In this document: piece by piece, positions 41,451 through 49,956 of the stretch | Layout of the letters: each line of letters starts with the position of its first letter | How positions within the stretch are numbered: the stretch's first letter is position 1 | Source of the DNA: an uncultured Lachnospiraceae bacterium | GTDB lineage: Bacteria > Bacillota > Clostridia > Lachnospirales > Lachnospiraceae | Length of the DNA: 64,000 bases | Direction: 5' to 3' | Assembly (NCBI GenBank): GCA_910586125.1 | Contig: CAJUHP010000016.1 | Coordinates: 1-64,000 of the forward strand | Made by a program: the position numbers and the translations under genes | Notes under the pieces: model-generated | The model's input: the letters and a program-made list of their open reading frames with translations, nothing else | Told to the model about the DNA's origin: nothing | The model's database searches: none

Positions 41451-43322
41451 CTACTTATAATACTGCGCCTGAGCAGTCCACATTTCATAGTACTTTCCGC
41501 TCTTGTCTTTCAGAAGCTCCTCATGGCTTCCCCTCTGTATCAGCCGGCCCTCATGGAACACGGCGATATCCTGACAGAAGCGGCAGGAGGAAAGACGGTG
41601 GGAGATGTAAACCGCTGTTTTTCCGCCGGCTATGGCGTCAAAGCCGGAATAGATTTCATATTCTGCCAACGGGTCCAGGCTGGCTGTCGGTTCATCCAAC
41701 AGAACGAAGGGAGCATTTTTGTAGAGCGCTCTGGCCAGGGCAATCTTCTGTGCCTCGCCGCCGGAGATCTCCACACCGTCGTCGTCGATATCCTGATACA
41801 AACAGGTATCAAGGCCGTTCGGCAGCCGGAGAAGCATGTCTTCCAGGCCGGCCTGACGCAGCGCGTCCTCAGCCTTTTTTCTGTCAACTTCAAGGGCGGT
41901 GGCTACGTTCTGCCCCAGGGGCAGAGACAGCAGCTTAAAGTCCTGGAACACGACGGAAAACAGATCCAGATATTCGTCCCGTTTGAATTTGCGGATATCC
42001 ACGCCATTCAGAAGAATTTCTCCCTCCTGCGGATCGTACAGGCGGCATAAAAGTTTGATCATGGTCGTCTTTCCGGAACCGTTCATCCCCACGATGGCCA
42101 GCCGTTCCCCGATGCGCAGCTTCAGAGAAAAATCCTTCAAAGCATATTTTTCGGTCCCCGGATAGCGAAAAGAAACATGGCAGAATTCGATTTCATACCG
42201 GTTGTCCTGGCGCTTTTCAATCGGAAGTTTTCCCTTATACATTTCATCGCTCACAGCGAGCATTTCTCTGGTGATGGCCTCACGGCGGCCGGTCAGGGAC
42301 AGATCGTCATACTGCATGGCGATATGCTGAAAACCGGTCAAAAATCCGGTGAGGGAACCAGCAAATTTGATTACGTTCCCGATGGAAAACGCGCCGCAGA
42401 TCGCAAAGCCTGCGGAGAGCAGATATCCGGTCAGGCTCATCAATCCCTGCGTGGCGCCCTGTAATCCTCCGAGTTTTCCGCTTATTTTTTCCAGAACGCC
42501 GATCCAGGGAAGCTCCTCTTCGCGTTCGCGCACGGCATCTATGGTGTATTTTTTCATCAGGTCGTAGCCGTCGTAGAGATGAATCTCTTTGATAAAATGA
42601 TAATTGCCGCTCACAATACTGCTGACCCAATACCAGGAAAAAGAACAGTATTTCTGGAGAACCTCTTTCGGATATTCCCTTAAAAGATTCTGGAGGTATG
42701 CCAGATTGGCCCTGGCGATGGCGGCTGTCAGCACATACAAAACGGCAACCAGAGCGGCAAATCCCAGGTACATAGCAGGGCTTTGAGACAGAACAATCGT
42801 TTTTAGAATCGGAAAGGCCACGATGCCCGAGCAGAGCAGCGTACAGATTCCGTGTACCATAGCGTCCGATTTCCAGAAGAGATCACTGATGCCGCCTCCC
42901 CAGTTATGGGCTTTGTCGATGCGATCCGTGATCTCTTTTACATAGGGACTGTCAATCAGAGAGTAGTCCATGCTCTGAAATTTAGCGGACAAATCCCCGT
43001 CATAGACCAGCGTGATATGTTCGCGCTTCGGCTTTACAAACTCATTCCACAAAAAGGCGGAGACCAGGGAGATCAGAGAGGGCACGGCGAGCAGCAGCAA
43101 CAGAGGAGCCAGGATCTCCTCCCTGGGAGCCCGGCTATAGAGCCGTTCGAGAATCTCCGCCGAAAGCACCATGCCGAGGGCGCTTCCCGCAGCGTCTAGA
43201 AAAAGCCGCAGGGTGTTAACCGCAAAATAAGCCGGATCGATTTTATGCACATGGGACAGAAGGTCTCTTATATTCTGGAAGCTTTTTTGAAACGGAATTT
43301 TACTGGTCAAATCATCCGACAT
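41451..43322 (-). CDS. ABC exporter half-transporter B', module 2
   Basis: A 623-residue membrane-ATPase fusion and the paralogue of the module 1 gene at 34837-36705. Walker A is G412-MNGSGKTT, the Q-loop VVFQDFKLL, signature EISGGEAQK, Walker B FVLLDEPTASLD and H-loop ISHR. Six membrane helices are predicted in the first ~320 residues. The ATG at 43322 is preferred, with GAGGA 7 bases upstream, over 43370. It overlaps the stop of the partner gene by 11 bases. Confidence 0.92.
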   Translation of the reverse strand: MSDDLTSKIPFQKSFQNIRDLLSHVHKIDPAYFAVNTLRLFLDAAGSALGMVLSAEILERLYSRAPREEILAPLLLLLAVPSLISLVSAFLWNEFVKPKREHITLVYDGDLSAKFQSMDYSLIDSPYVKEITDRIDKAHNWGGGISDLFWKSDAMVHGICTLLCSGIVAFPILKTIVLSQSPAMYLGFAALVAVLYVLTAAIARANLAYLQNLLREYPKEVLQKYCSFSWYWVSSIVSGNYHFIKEIHLYDGYDLMKKYTIDAVREREEELPWIGVLEKISGKLGGLQGATQGLMSLTGYLLSAGFAICGAFSIGNVIKFAGSLTGFLTGFQHIAMQYDDLSLTGRREAITREMLAVSDEMYKGKLPIEKRQDNRYEIEFCHVSFRYPGTEKYALKDFSLKLRIGERLAIVGMNGSGKTTMIKLLCRLYDPQEGEILLNGVDIRKFKRDEYLDLFSVVFQDFKLLSLPLGQNVATALEVDRKKAEDALRQAGLEDMLLRLPNGLDTCLYQDIDDDGVEISGGEAQKIALARALYKNAPFVLLDEPTASLDPLAEYEIYSGFDAIAGGKTAVYISHRLSSCRFCQDIAVFHEGRLIQRGSHEELLKDKSGKYYEMWTAQAQYYK

Positions 43323-45144
43323 CGCCTGCATCCTCGCTTTCTTCTTTATAGTAATGGGACTGGACTTCAAACATATGGGCGTAACTTCCCCCGAGAGCCA
43401 TGAGCTGTTCGTGGGTTCCCTCTTCTTTGATTTTTCCGTTTTCCAGAAACAGAATGCGATCCGAAAAACGGGTGCTGGCCAGACGATGAGAGATAAAGAG
43501 GGAAGTGCGCTCTCTGGCCAGCTTTACATATTCCTGATAAATCTCGCTCTCCGCGATGGGGTCCAAAGCGGAGGTCGGCTCATCCAGAATAAGAATATTT
43601 CCGTTTTTGTAGAGCGCTCTGGCCAGAAGGAATTTCTGCGCCTGCCCCCCGGACAGCTCTATGCCGTCCTCAAAGGCGATGCGTGTCATATAGGAGTTTT
43701 CGTCGATTTGTTTTTCTCGGAAGATTTTCTCCAGTCCGGCATCCTTCAGCGCATTCCAGACCTGTTCGTAATCGGTATTTTCGGCTCTCTGAAAAGAGAT
43801 GTTTGTCCCCATCGGGTAGGGGAAAATAGCCGCGTCCTGAAAGACGACAGAAAACAGGCGGTACAGTGTGCTTCCCTGCAGGTCGGAGAGATCCACGCCG
43901 TTAATCAGAATGCTTCCCGCGTCCGGCCGGTACAGACCGCACAGCAGCTTGACAAGCGTTGTCTTGCCGGCGCCATTGACTCCCAAAAGAGCGATTTTCT
44001 CGCCGGGCTGTATCACCAGATTAAAATGATCGTAGATCTTCTTTTCTCCATAGGAAAAACTGACGTCCCGAAACTCAATCCGGGCAGGCTGGCGGTAGAG
44101 CGCATCGGGCGCGGGGGATTCTTCACCGATCTCCGGCAGATCCATATGGGCGCGGACGCAGGAGGCGTCCGCATTGGCCAGCTTCAGAGAAGAGTAGGTA
44201 TCCACGATACCAGTGATAAAACTGGAAAAACCTGTGATCGCGCCAAAGTATACCAGAAAGCTGGCGGGGGTGATGTGCCCCTGTAAGCAGGAAGCGATCA
44301 GATATCCGTAGGCCAGGCCGTTGCGCAGGACATTTAACAGAAGCTGAAGAAAATCTGTAAAAAAGATCCGGCGGTTATTTTTCTTTTCCAGGCGAAGGCG
44401 TTTTTGAAAAATTTGGCCGCGAAAATCAAGAAGCCAGCGATTCATGGCAAAAACACGTACGTCCTTGGCCAGCGTTTTGTCGGAGAATGCATTTAGCAGG
44501 TACTGGATCTCACGGTCAGACTGGGCGAATTCCTGGCGAAAGGCTAATTGCCACTGGTTACGGATGTGCAGGATTGCGTAGTTTATAACCGAAAGAAGCA
44601 GCAGCAGAGCGATCAGCCAGGGATGCAGCAAAGCAAGCACAGTGGAATACAGAAAAAAACAGGCTATGTTTACGATCAGATCTCTGGGGCAGGCAAGCAT
44701 CCGGTAGCTGACAGCCGTATCGCCGCCGCCTAAGCTTTGATAGGCTCTTCGGGTTATGTTTTTCTGTTCATCGTACTCCACGTATTGGTAAAGGCATTTC
44801 ATCTGCTTTAAGACAGCCTCATTGAGAAGAATGGTTCGGAAAAAATTTTCGCAGAAGTACATTCTGCTCTGAACCTGCTGCACCAGAGACTGACACAAGA
44901 GAATGGAAAAACCGGCGAGCGCGATCACAGCCATCCCTGGAATCCATTCGCCTTTTTCCACCATGGAAAGTACGAGGCCGGGCATCAGAATCCCCGAGAC
45001 GGGGAGCAGAATCCGACCCAGCACGGATACCAGATGGTAGAAGGCCAGCCGGGGATATTCCCGGTAGGCGTGTCGGTGGAAATAGAATACATTGGAGAGA
45101 ATGGAGTAGGAGGGCATTGTCTGGCATGGTTTGGCTTGTTTCAT
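43312..45144 (-). CDS. ABC exporter half-transporter A', module 2
   Basis: A 610-residue membrane-ATPase fusion, partner of B' and counterpart of half-transporter A in module 1. Walker A is G388-VNGAGKTT, signature ELSGGQAQK, Walker B ILILDEPTSALD with catalytic Glu, and H-loop ISHRLASTRF. No peptidase domain is present. The ATG at 45144 has a ribosome site only 15 bases away, but overlaps the stop of a 47-codon leader frame (ATGA), so coupled translation is possible. Exported substrate unknown. Confidence 0.92.
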   Translation of the reverse strand: MKQAKPCQTMPSYSILSNVFYFHRHAYREYPRLAFYHLVSVLGRILLPVSGILMPGLVLSMVEKGEWIPGMAVIALAGFSILLCQSLVQQVQSRMYFCENFFRTILLNEAVLKQMKCLYQYVEYDEQKNITRRAYQSLGGGDTAVSYRMLACPRDLIVNIACFFLYSTVLALLHPWLIALLLLLSVINYAILHIRNQWQLAFRQEFAQSDREIQYLLNAFSDKTLAKDVRVFAMNRWLLDFRGQIFQKRLRLEKKNNRRIFFTDFLQLLLNVLRNGLAYGYLIASCLQGHITPASFLVYFGAITGFSSFITGIVDTYSSLKLANADASCVRAHMDLPEIGEESPAPDALYRQPARIEFRDVSFSYGEKKIYDHFNLVIQPGEKIALLGVNGAGKTTLVKLLCGLYRPDAGSILINGVDLSDLQGSTLYRLFSVVFQDAAIFPYPMGTNISFQRAENTDYEQVWNALKDAGLEKIFREKQIDENSYMTRIAFEDGIELSGGQAQKFLLARALYKNGNILILDEPTSALDPIAESEIYQEYVKLARERTSLFISHRLASTRFSDRILFLENGKIKEEGTHEQLMALGGSYAHMFEVQSHYYKEESEDAGDVG

Positions 45145-45225
45145 TGTTGGTTATGTTGGCTCCTTTCCAGATAAAATTCCCGGCGGCACGGCGGCTGTCC
45201 GGGCTTTCCAGCCGCCTGTACAGAA

Positions 45226-45236
45226 AGTGTACCACA
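45226..45236 (-). promoter_or_regulatory. Extended -10 element before the exporter pair, module 2
   Basis: On the minus strand TGTGGTACACT contains TG-n-TACACT and matches the module 1 element TGTGGTAGAAT. A small GTACA/TGTAC dyad overlaps it. No clear -35. Confidence 0.5.
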
Positions 45237-45242
45237 AACGGC

Positions 45243-45280
45243 AAAAAAAGAACCGTTTCTGCACGAACGGTTCTTTTTTT
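45243..45280. terminator. Bidirectional terminator between kinase and exporters, module 2
   Basis: GAACCGTT (45250-45257) pairs with AACGGTTC (45266-45273), flanked by seven A on the left and seven T on the right. For the leftward module it ends transcription from the regulator-kinase pair before the exporter genes. Confidence 0.9.
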
Positions 45281-45311
45281 GCATGAATGACAGCTCCCCT
45301 GTCAGGGAGCG

Positions 45312-46046
45312 TTACAGCGGCAGCAGAATTTCCGTGGCGAAGACGTCGCCCTCATCCTGCCGGTTCAGACAGCCGTTATATTTTTTGACTACCTTATCGA
45401 TCCGCCACAGGCCATAGCCGTGACCGCTGTCTGGCTTGGTGGAAAGATAATTTCCCTGATGGCGCCGGTAAATACCGCCGGCGGAATTCATGACATAAAT
45501 ATAAAGGTTATCCTTGGCCCTGGTGATATACAGGCGGACAAAGCGGTCGTTTGGCGGTACATTCAGACAGGCCTCCATGGCGTTGTCCAGCAGATTCCCG
45601 ATCAAAACGCTCAGATCCACATCGGAGAGCGTGAGGTTTGCCGGAACCAAAGCATCGGCATGAACGCGGATCTCCCGGTTTTTCATGATGGAAAGCTTAC
45701 TGCCTAAAATCGCGTCCAGCATGGCGTTGCCGGTCTTTTGGGAAACGTCGATGGTGTTGTAATCCTGCGTCAGTTCCCGGATATAACGGGCGAGCTGGAC
45801 GGTCTGTTCCAGCTCCAGATAGGCCAGCATGGTCTGTAAGTGGTTCTTGAAGTCATGCCGCCAGCCTCGGGTCTGGCGGTACATGTTTTCCACTTCTTCA
45901 CAGTGTTTTCTTGTCAGATCATCCTGGTATCGTGCGATCTGCCTTTCCACGAGGCGGTGAATATACAGGCGGATGCCCGCAGTCAGACCAGCAGCGAGAA
46001 CAGCGGCGGCAATCAAATATGGATAATACGTTCCAATCTCCCACAT
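45312..46046 (-). CDS. GHKL sensor kinase, module 2
   Basis: A 244-residue AgrC-type kinase. One membrane helix lies at about residues 10-29 (YLIAAAVLAAGLTAGIRLYI). The phospho-acceptor is H64 in WRHDFKNHL, the N box LIGNLLDNAMEA and the G box GHGYGLWRID. It is strongly similar to the module 1 kinase and ends with the same FATEILLPL. With one helix only, sensing capacity at the membrane is small. The ATG at 46046 lies 26 bases after the regulator stop; the ribosome site (AAAGGAAG) is rather far, so an alternative start is possible. Confidence 0.88.
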   Translation of the reverse strand: MWEIGTYYPYLIAAAVLAAGLTAGIRLYIHRLVERQIARYQDDLTRKHCEEVENMYRQTRGWRHDFKNHLQTMLAYLELEQTVQLARYIRELTQDYNTIDVSQKTGNAMLDAILGSKLSIMKNREIRVHADALVPANLTLSDVDLSVLIGNLLDNAMEACLNVPPNDRFVRLYITRAKDNLYIYVMNSAGGIYRRHQGNYLSTKPDSGHGYGLWRIDKVVKKYNGCLNRQDEGDVFATEILLPL

Positions 46047-46072
46047 ATCAAAGGCGTATCTTCCTTTACAGT

Positions 46073-46789
46073 CTACCGGCGGACAAAAGTCTTTAGAAAT
46101 CTCTCGTAGATAACCGGATATAACCGGCGGCTGACCGGTATGACAGAGCCGTTGTCCATTCGGATATCCTGCCGGTTCAGACGCGAGATTTTTTGTATAT
46201 TGACCAGATAGGAGCGATGGCAGAATAGAAAATCGCCTGCCGCGCAGAGAATCTGTTCCAGATCCCGGATACTGGTTTTGACACAAAGGCGCTCCTGCAT
46301 ACATTCCAGTTCACAGTAATGTCCGGCGGCTTCCGCATAAACGATCGTCTGTGCCTGAATTTTTATAAGACCATCCTCCGTGGGCACAAGAATTTCTGTA
46401 TGCCCGGCGTCCTCTTTCTTCTGGCGGCACTTGTTAAGACATTCCCACACCTTATTTTGGTCCAGCGGTTTTAGCAGATAGTGCAGGGCTTCCAGCTCGT
46501 AGCCTTCCTGCATATAGTCTGCAATTCCGGTGGTGAAGACAATCGCGATCGCCCTTCCCTTTTCCCGAAGCTTTCGGGCCAGGCTGACGCCGTCGGTTCC
46601 CTTCATCATGATATCCAGAAAGAGAACGTCAAAACGCTGGTCTTCGCACCAGGAAAAGTAAAAGGCTTCGCTGCTTGCAAAGGTTTCCACCGCGAGAGGG
46701 AGCTGTTCGCGCCGGCTCCACTCTTTGATGTATCCCGTCAAAAGATCTCTGTGGAGCGGTTCATCGTCCACAACGGCGATAGAAAACAT
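46073..46789 (-). CDS. LytTR-family response regulator, module 2
   Basis: A 238-residue receiver-LytTR protein. The receiver has D8-D9 acidic residues, phospho-acceptor D59 in VLFLDIMM and K in YLLKPLD. The LytTR domain (about 135-235) has FLFCHRSYLVNIQKISRL. It is the paralogue of the module 1 regulator. It starts 5 bases after the nagB stop, so it may be read from the nagB promoter, which would tie the exporter module to amino-sugar metabolism; this is inferred only from spacing. Confidence 0.92.
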   Translation of the reverse strand: MFSIAVVDDEPLHRDLLTGYIKEWSRREQLPLAVETFASSEAFYFSWCEDQRFDVLFLDIMMKGTDGVSLARKLREKGRAIAIVFTTGIADYMQEGYELEALHYLLKPLDQNKVWECLNKCRQKKEDAGHTEILVPTEDGLIKIQAQTIVYAEAAGHYCELECMQERLCVKTSIRDLEQILCAAGDFLFCHRSYLVNIQKISRLNRQDIRMDNGSVIPVSRRLYPVIYERFLKTFVRR

Positions 46790-46794
46790 CGGGA

Positions 46795-47523
46795 TTACAG
46801 AAGGCTCAGGGCCTCCTCGTCGGCCACCAGGGTGACTTTCTTATGGAAGCGCAGGATGGAAGCGGGAACCTGCGGTCTGACCGGCCCGGTCAGCATTTCC
46901 TTGATGATCGGCGCTTTGGCCTTGCCGCTGGCCAGGATCAGAATCCGGCGGGCCGCCATGATCTCACCGATTCCCATGGTATAGGCATAACGCGGAACCT
47001 CTGCCTCGCTGGCAAAGAAGCGGGCGTTGGCCTGGATGGTGCTGTCAGTCAGCCTCACGCAGTGGGTATTTTCGGGGAAATAGTCGTCGGGCTCGTTAAA
47101 GCCGATATGTCCGTTGTTGCCGATGCCCAGAAGCTGCAGATCGACGCCGCCCATGCTGGCAATGACTTCATGGTAGCGGCTGCACTCGCCCTCCGCGTCC
47201 ATGTTGGTGCCGTCGGGCAGGTAGGTCTCGGCGGTGTCAATGTTGACATGCTTAAACAGGTTATCGTTCATGAAATAGAAATAGCTCTGGTCGTGCTCTC
47301 TGGACAGGCCCTGATACTCGTCCAGGTTGACGCTTCTGACCTGGGAGAAATCCAAATCGCCCTTGTTGTAGCCCTCGACCAGACAGCGGTACAGACCGAC
47401 CGGTGTGGAGCCGGTGGCAAGACCCAATACAGAATTCTTTTTGAGCGTGATCTGGGCGGCGATGATGTTAGCAGCCTTGCGGCTCATCTCCTCATAATCT
47501 TTGGTGCGGATAATCTGAATCAT
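46795..47523 (-). CDS. nagB: Glucosamine-6-phosphate deaminase
   Basis: A 242-residue enzyme converting glucosamine-6-phosphate to fructose-6-phosphate and ammonia. Clear motifs are GLATGSTPVGLYRCLVE (phosphate loop), VNLDEYQGLSREHDQSY with the catalytic Asp, and LLGIGNNGHIGFNEP with the catalytic His. AAAGGGG precedes the ATG. It lacks the long C-terminal allosteric segment of E. coli NagB, as in other Firmicutes. No nagA is adjacent. Confidence 0.96.
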   Translation of the reverse strand: MIQIIRTKDYEEMSRKAANIIAAQITLKKNSVLGLATGSTPVGLYRCLVEGYNKGDLDFSQVRSVNLDEYQGLSREHDQSYFYFMNDNLFKHVNIDTAETYLPDGTNMDAEGECSRYHEVIASMGGVDLQLLGIGNNGHIGFNEPDDYFPENTHCVRLTDSTIQANARFFASEAEVPRYAYTMGIGEIMAARRILILASGKAKAPIIKEMLTGPVRPQVPASILRFHKKVTLVADEEALSLL

Positions 47524-47576
47524 AAGATGAAATCCCCTTTCCTGTGTGATTTAGCAGCCGTCTTTGGCTTATCTTT

Positions 47577-47605
47577 AGTATATCGAAAAGAGAGGCGTTT
47601 CGCAA
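47577..47605 (-). promoter_or_regulatory. nagB promoter
   Basis: On the minus strand TTGCGA (47605-47600), 17-base spacer, TATACT (47582-47577), with the local sequence GATATACTAAAG. Confidence 0.75.
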
Positions 47606-47616
47606 GAGGTTTTCTC

Positions 47617-47654
47617 ATAAAAACAGAGCCGCCCAAAAGAACCGGCGGCTCTGT
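47617..47654 (-). terminator. Terminator of the flavin reductase gene
   Basis: ACAGAGCCGCC (minus strand 47654-47644) pairs perfectly with 47633-47623, followed by TTTTTAT on the minus strand. It lies directly after the stop at 47671. Confidence 0.9.
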
Positions 47655-47670
47655 GTCATAGGGAGAGGTT

Positions 47671-49794
47671 TTATTTGGCCTGCGCAAGACAGTCGTTGAC
47701 TGCCTGAATGATAGCGTCGCGCGTTATTGTGGAGCCGGAGACCGCGTCGATCTCAGCGGTCCCGTTCTTGGCCAGGATCTGTTCCACGACAAGCGGTCCG
47801 TTCACCATGCCGCGGTCCGCGCTCTCGCCGGAGACGTCCGCCGTGCAGGCGGTGATTTTTCCGTCCTGAATCGTGACTTCCACGGTGATGTCCGAGGCAA
47901 AGCCCTTGGCGGTGGCGGTGTAGGTTCCATCCTTTAAGCCCTCTGCGCTGGTGGGGCCGTCGTACGCCGCGGCCGGATTTTCTGTGACGGTTCTCTCCGT
48001 CGGTGTAATGTGGTCGTAAGCGTGTCCAACAGCGTGAAGGGCGAAGGTCAGTGTGCGGCCGCAGGCCATGCCGGGGAACAGCTCCGGATAGTTGTTGGCA
48101 AAGAAGCTGCCGGAGTTGTTGCCGATGACATACAGGCCGCCAATCGGCTCGCAGGCGGGCGTCATGGCCTGCATATCCGGATTGATCTTAATGCCGTCGC
48201 CGGTACACAGGAGGCTGGCGCCCAGCCAGCAGCCGTAGAACGGAGCCTTGCGGATGGCGGATAAGCGGCTGGGGTCTTTGCCGAAGTCCTCGTCATCCTG
48301 GTTATCATACAGTTCATTGTAACGGTTTACGGTAGCCAAGAAGGTCTCTTTGTCCGCACCGGCAAAGCCCATTTTGTCTGCCAGCTCTTCCAGGGTATCC
48401 GCCTCCATCAGAAGTCCGGCTTCGATCATGCTGTCTTTCATGAAGTTGCCCATCATACGGGTCAGAGCCGAGCAGCCCAGTGTGTGGAAGCGCTGGACAT
48501 CCTCGTCAAAATTGGAGTCATGAATCTGGGCGTAAACATGACCGGGCTGGTTGTAGGCGGCAAATACGATATCGTTGTACGGGCAGCTTTCATTGGCAAA
48601 GCGCTCGCCCTTGCGGTTTACTTTCAAAAAGGGCTGTGTGCCGGGATTGTACTGACCGACCGTGCCGGGAAATACCCTGTTTCCGCTGGCGTCCAGCACA
48701 TAGCCGGCATCCACGCCCGGCGCGACGATACCGCGGTCAAACAGCATCGGGGCGGATTCGGCGTCCATGGCAGCGCCGGCCCACAGTGCCGCCTTGATTC
48801 CCATACCTTGGTTGGCCGGATAAAAGCTGCAGGCTGTCGTCACGGCAGTGGCCAGAGGGGAGAGCTTCTCCATCATATCCGGATTGCCCTCATAACCGCC
48901 GCAGGCCAGGATCACCGCCTGGGTTTGGATCCGGATGTAGCTGCTCGTGCGGGTATTCTGGGCGATTACGCCGGTCACGTTGCCAGAGGCATCCTGCTCC
49001 AGCTTGACAAGCGCATACTGAAAGTCAACCCAGTATCCTTTGCTTTCGATATGTTCCTTAAATACCTGGTTGCGGTCGCTGCCGCCAAACGCAGAACCAG
49101 CCGCCGCGTAGGTATGCTGGATCGGCGGGCGGTAATACTGTGTTCCGATCTCGTCCTCGCCTGTATCTGTCTCAAAGCTGCAGACGCAGCCGGCCGCTTC
49201 CATCAGCGGTTTTACATAATCGTGCATGGCGGCGGATTCGTTGATCCACACCTTTAACACTCTCTGATCCAGCTTGCCCGAAGCATAGCGGGACGCTTCG
49301 CCCAGCAGTTTTTTGGTGTCAACCGTTAGACCGGCGGCCAGGCATTCGCTGGAATTGACGGCGCCGTACCAGTGGCGGGTTTCGCACATCGCCGTACTCT
49401 GTTCGATAATTCGGAAATTCATTCCCAGATCAGCGGCTTTGACGGCTGCCATCATACCGCCGTTGCCGGCGCCTACGATCAGCAGATCGGTTTCCCAGGT
49501 TTCGCTGATATCACTCTCGGCAATGTCGGGAGCCGCTCCAAGCCAGTCGGACGAGGGGGCGGCTGCGGGGGCGGGCTGCGTCTCGGCAGGCTGTGTCTCA
49601 TCCGTCTGCGTTTCGGCTGACGTGGCAGCGGCGGTGGAAGCGTTGGTGGCGGCCGGTTCCGAAGCGGCGGTGGTGCCGGCTGTCGTAGCCGTCGTATCCG
49701 AGGCGCAGGCGCCCATCAGTCCCATGGCGGCCATGCTGGCGGCAGAGGCGGCGGCGCCTCTTAAGAAGTCACGGCGTGAAATTCCTTTTTTCAT
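47671..49794 (-). CDS. Tat-exported FAD-dependent reductase lipoprotein with FMN-binding domain
   Basis: A 707-residue flavoprotein of the fumarate/urocanate reductase family. The N-terminus has a twin-arginine signal (SRRDFLRG, 6-13) and a lipobox with Cys30 (GLMGAC), then a Thr/Ala-rich spacer to about residue 85. The FAD domain starts LLIVGAGNGGMMAAVKAA and includes a NQGMGIKAALWAGA segment. The C-terminal ~90 residues are an FMN-binding domain with the covalent flavinylation motif SGSTIT near residue 690. No haem-binding CxxCH is present, so electrons must come from another flavin carrier. The acceptor is unknown. Single-gene transcript with its own terminator. Confidence 0.93.
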   Translation of the reverse strand: MKKGISRRDFLRGAAASAASMAAMGLMGACASDTTATTAGTTAASEPAATNASTAAATSAETQTDETQPAETQPAPAAAPSSDWLGAAPDIAESDISETWETDLLIVGAGNGGMMAAVKAADLGMNFRIIEQSTAMCETRHWYGAVNSSECLAAGLTVDTKKLLGEASRYASGKLDQRVLKVWINESAAMHDYVKPLMEAAGCVCSFETDTGEDEIGTQYYRPPIQHTYAAAGSAFGGSDRNQVFKEHIESKGYWVDFQYALVKLEQDASGNVTGVIAQNTRTSSYIRIQTQAVILACGGYEGNPDMMEKLSPLATAVTTACSFYPANQGMGIKAALWAGAAMDAESAPMLFDRGIVAPGVDAGYVLDASGNRVFPGTVGQYNPGTQPFLKVNRKGERFANESCPYNDIVFAAYNQPGHVYAQIHDSNFDEDVQRFHTLGCSALTRMMGNFMKDSMIEAGLLMEADTLEELADKMGFAGADKETFLATVNRYNELYDNQDDEDFGKDPSRLSAIRKAPFYGCWLGASLLCTGDGIKINPDMQAMTPACEPIGGLYVIGNNSGSFFANNYPELFPGMACGRTLTFALHAVGHAYDHITPTERTVTENPAAAYDGPTSAEGLKDGTYTATAKGFASDITVEVTIQDGKITACTADVSGESADRGMVNGPLVVEQILAKNGTAEIDAVSGSTITRDAIIQAVNDCLAQAK

Positions 49795-49843
49795 GAAGAT
49801 AACCTCTCTTTTTTGGAATGTTTAAAAAGAATATGACAACTTT

Positions 49844-49862
49844 CGCGGCGCAAAACGCCGCG
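49844..49862 (-). other. Perfect GC-rich hairpin in the flavin reductase leader
   Basis: CGCGGCG (49844-49850) pairs with CGCCGCG (49856-49862) around CAAAA. It lies about 50 bases upstream of the ATG in the probable leader RNA. No T-run follows on the minus strand, so it is not a typical terminator. Confidence 0.5.
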
Positions 49863-49956
49863 TATACAATTTTAGCTGCATATATAGTATACATTCCATA
49901 TTTGAGGGGTTCGACCAAAATATGTTTAAAAATGGAAGAGTTGTTTAAGGGTTTTC

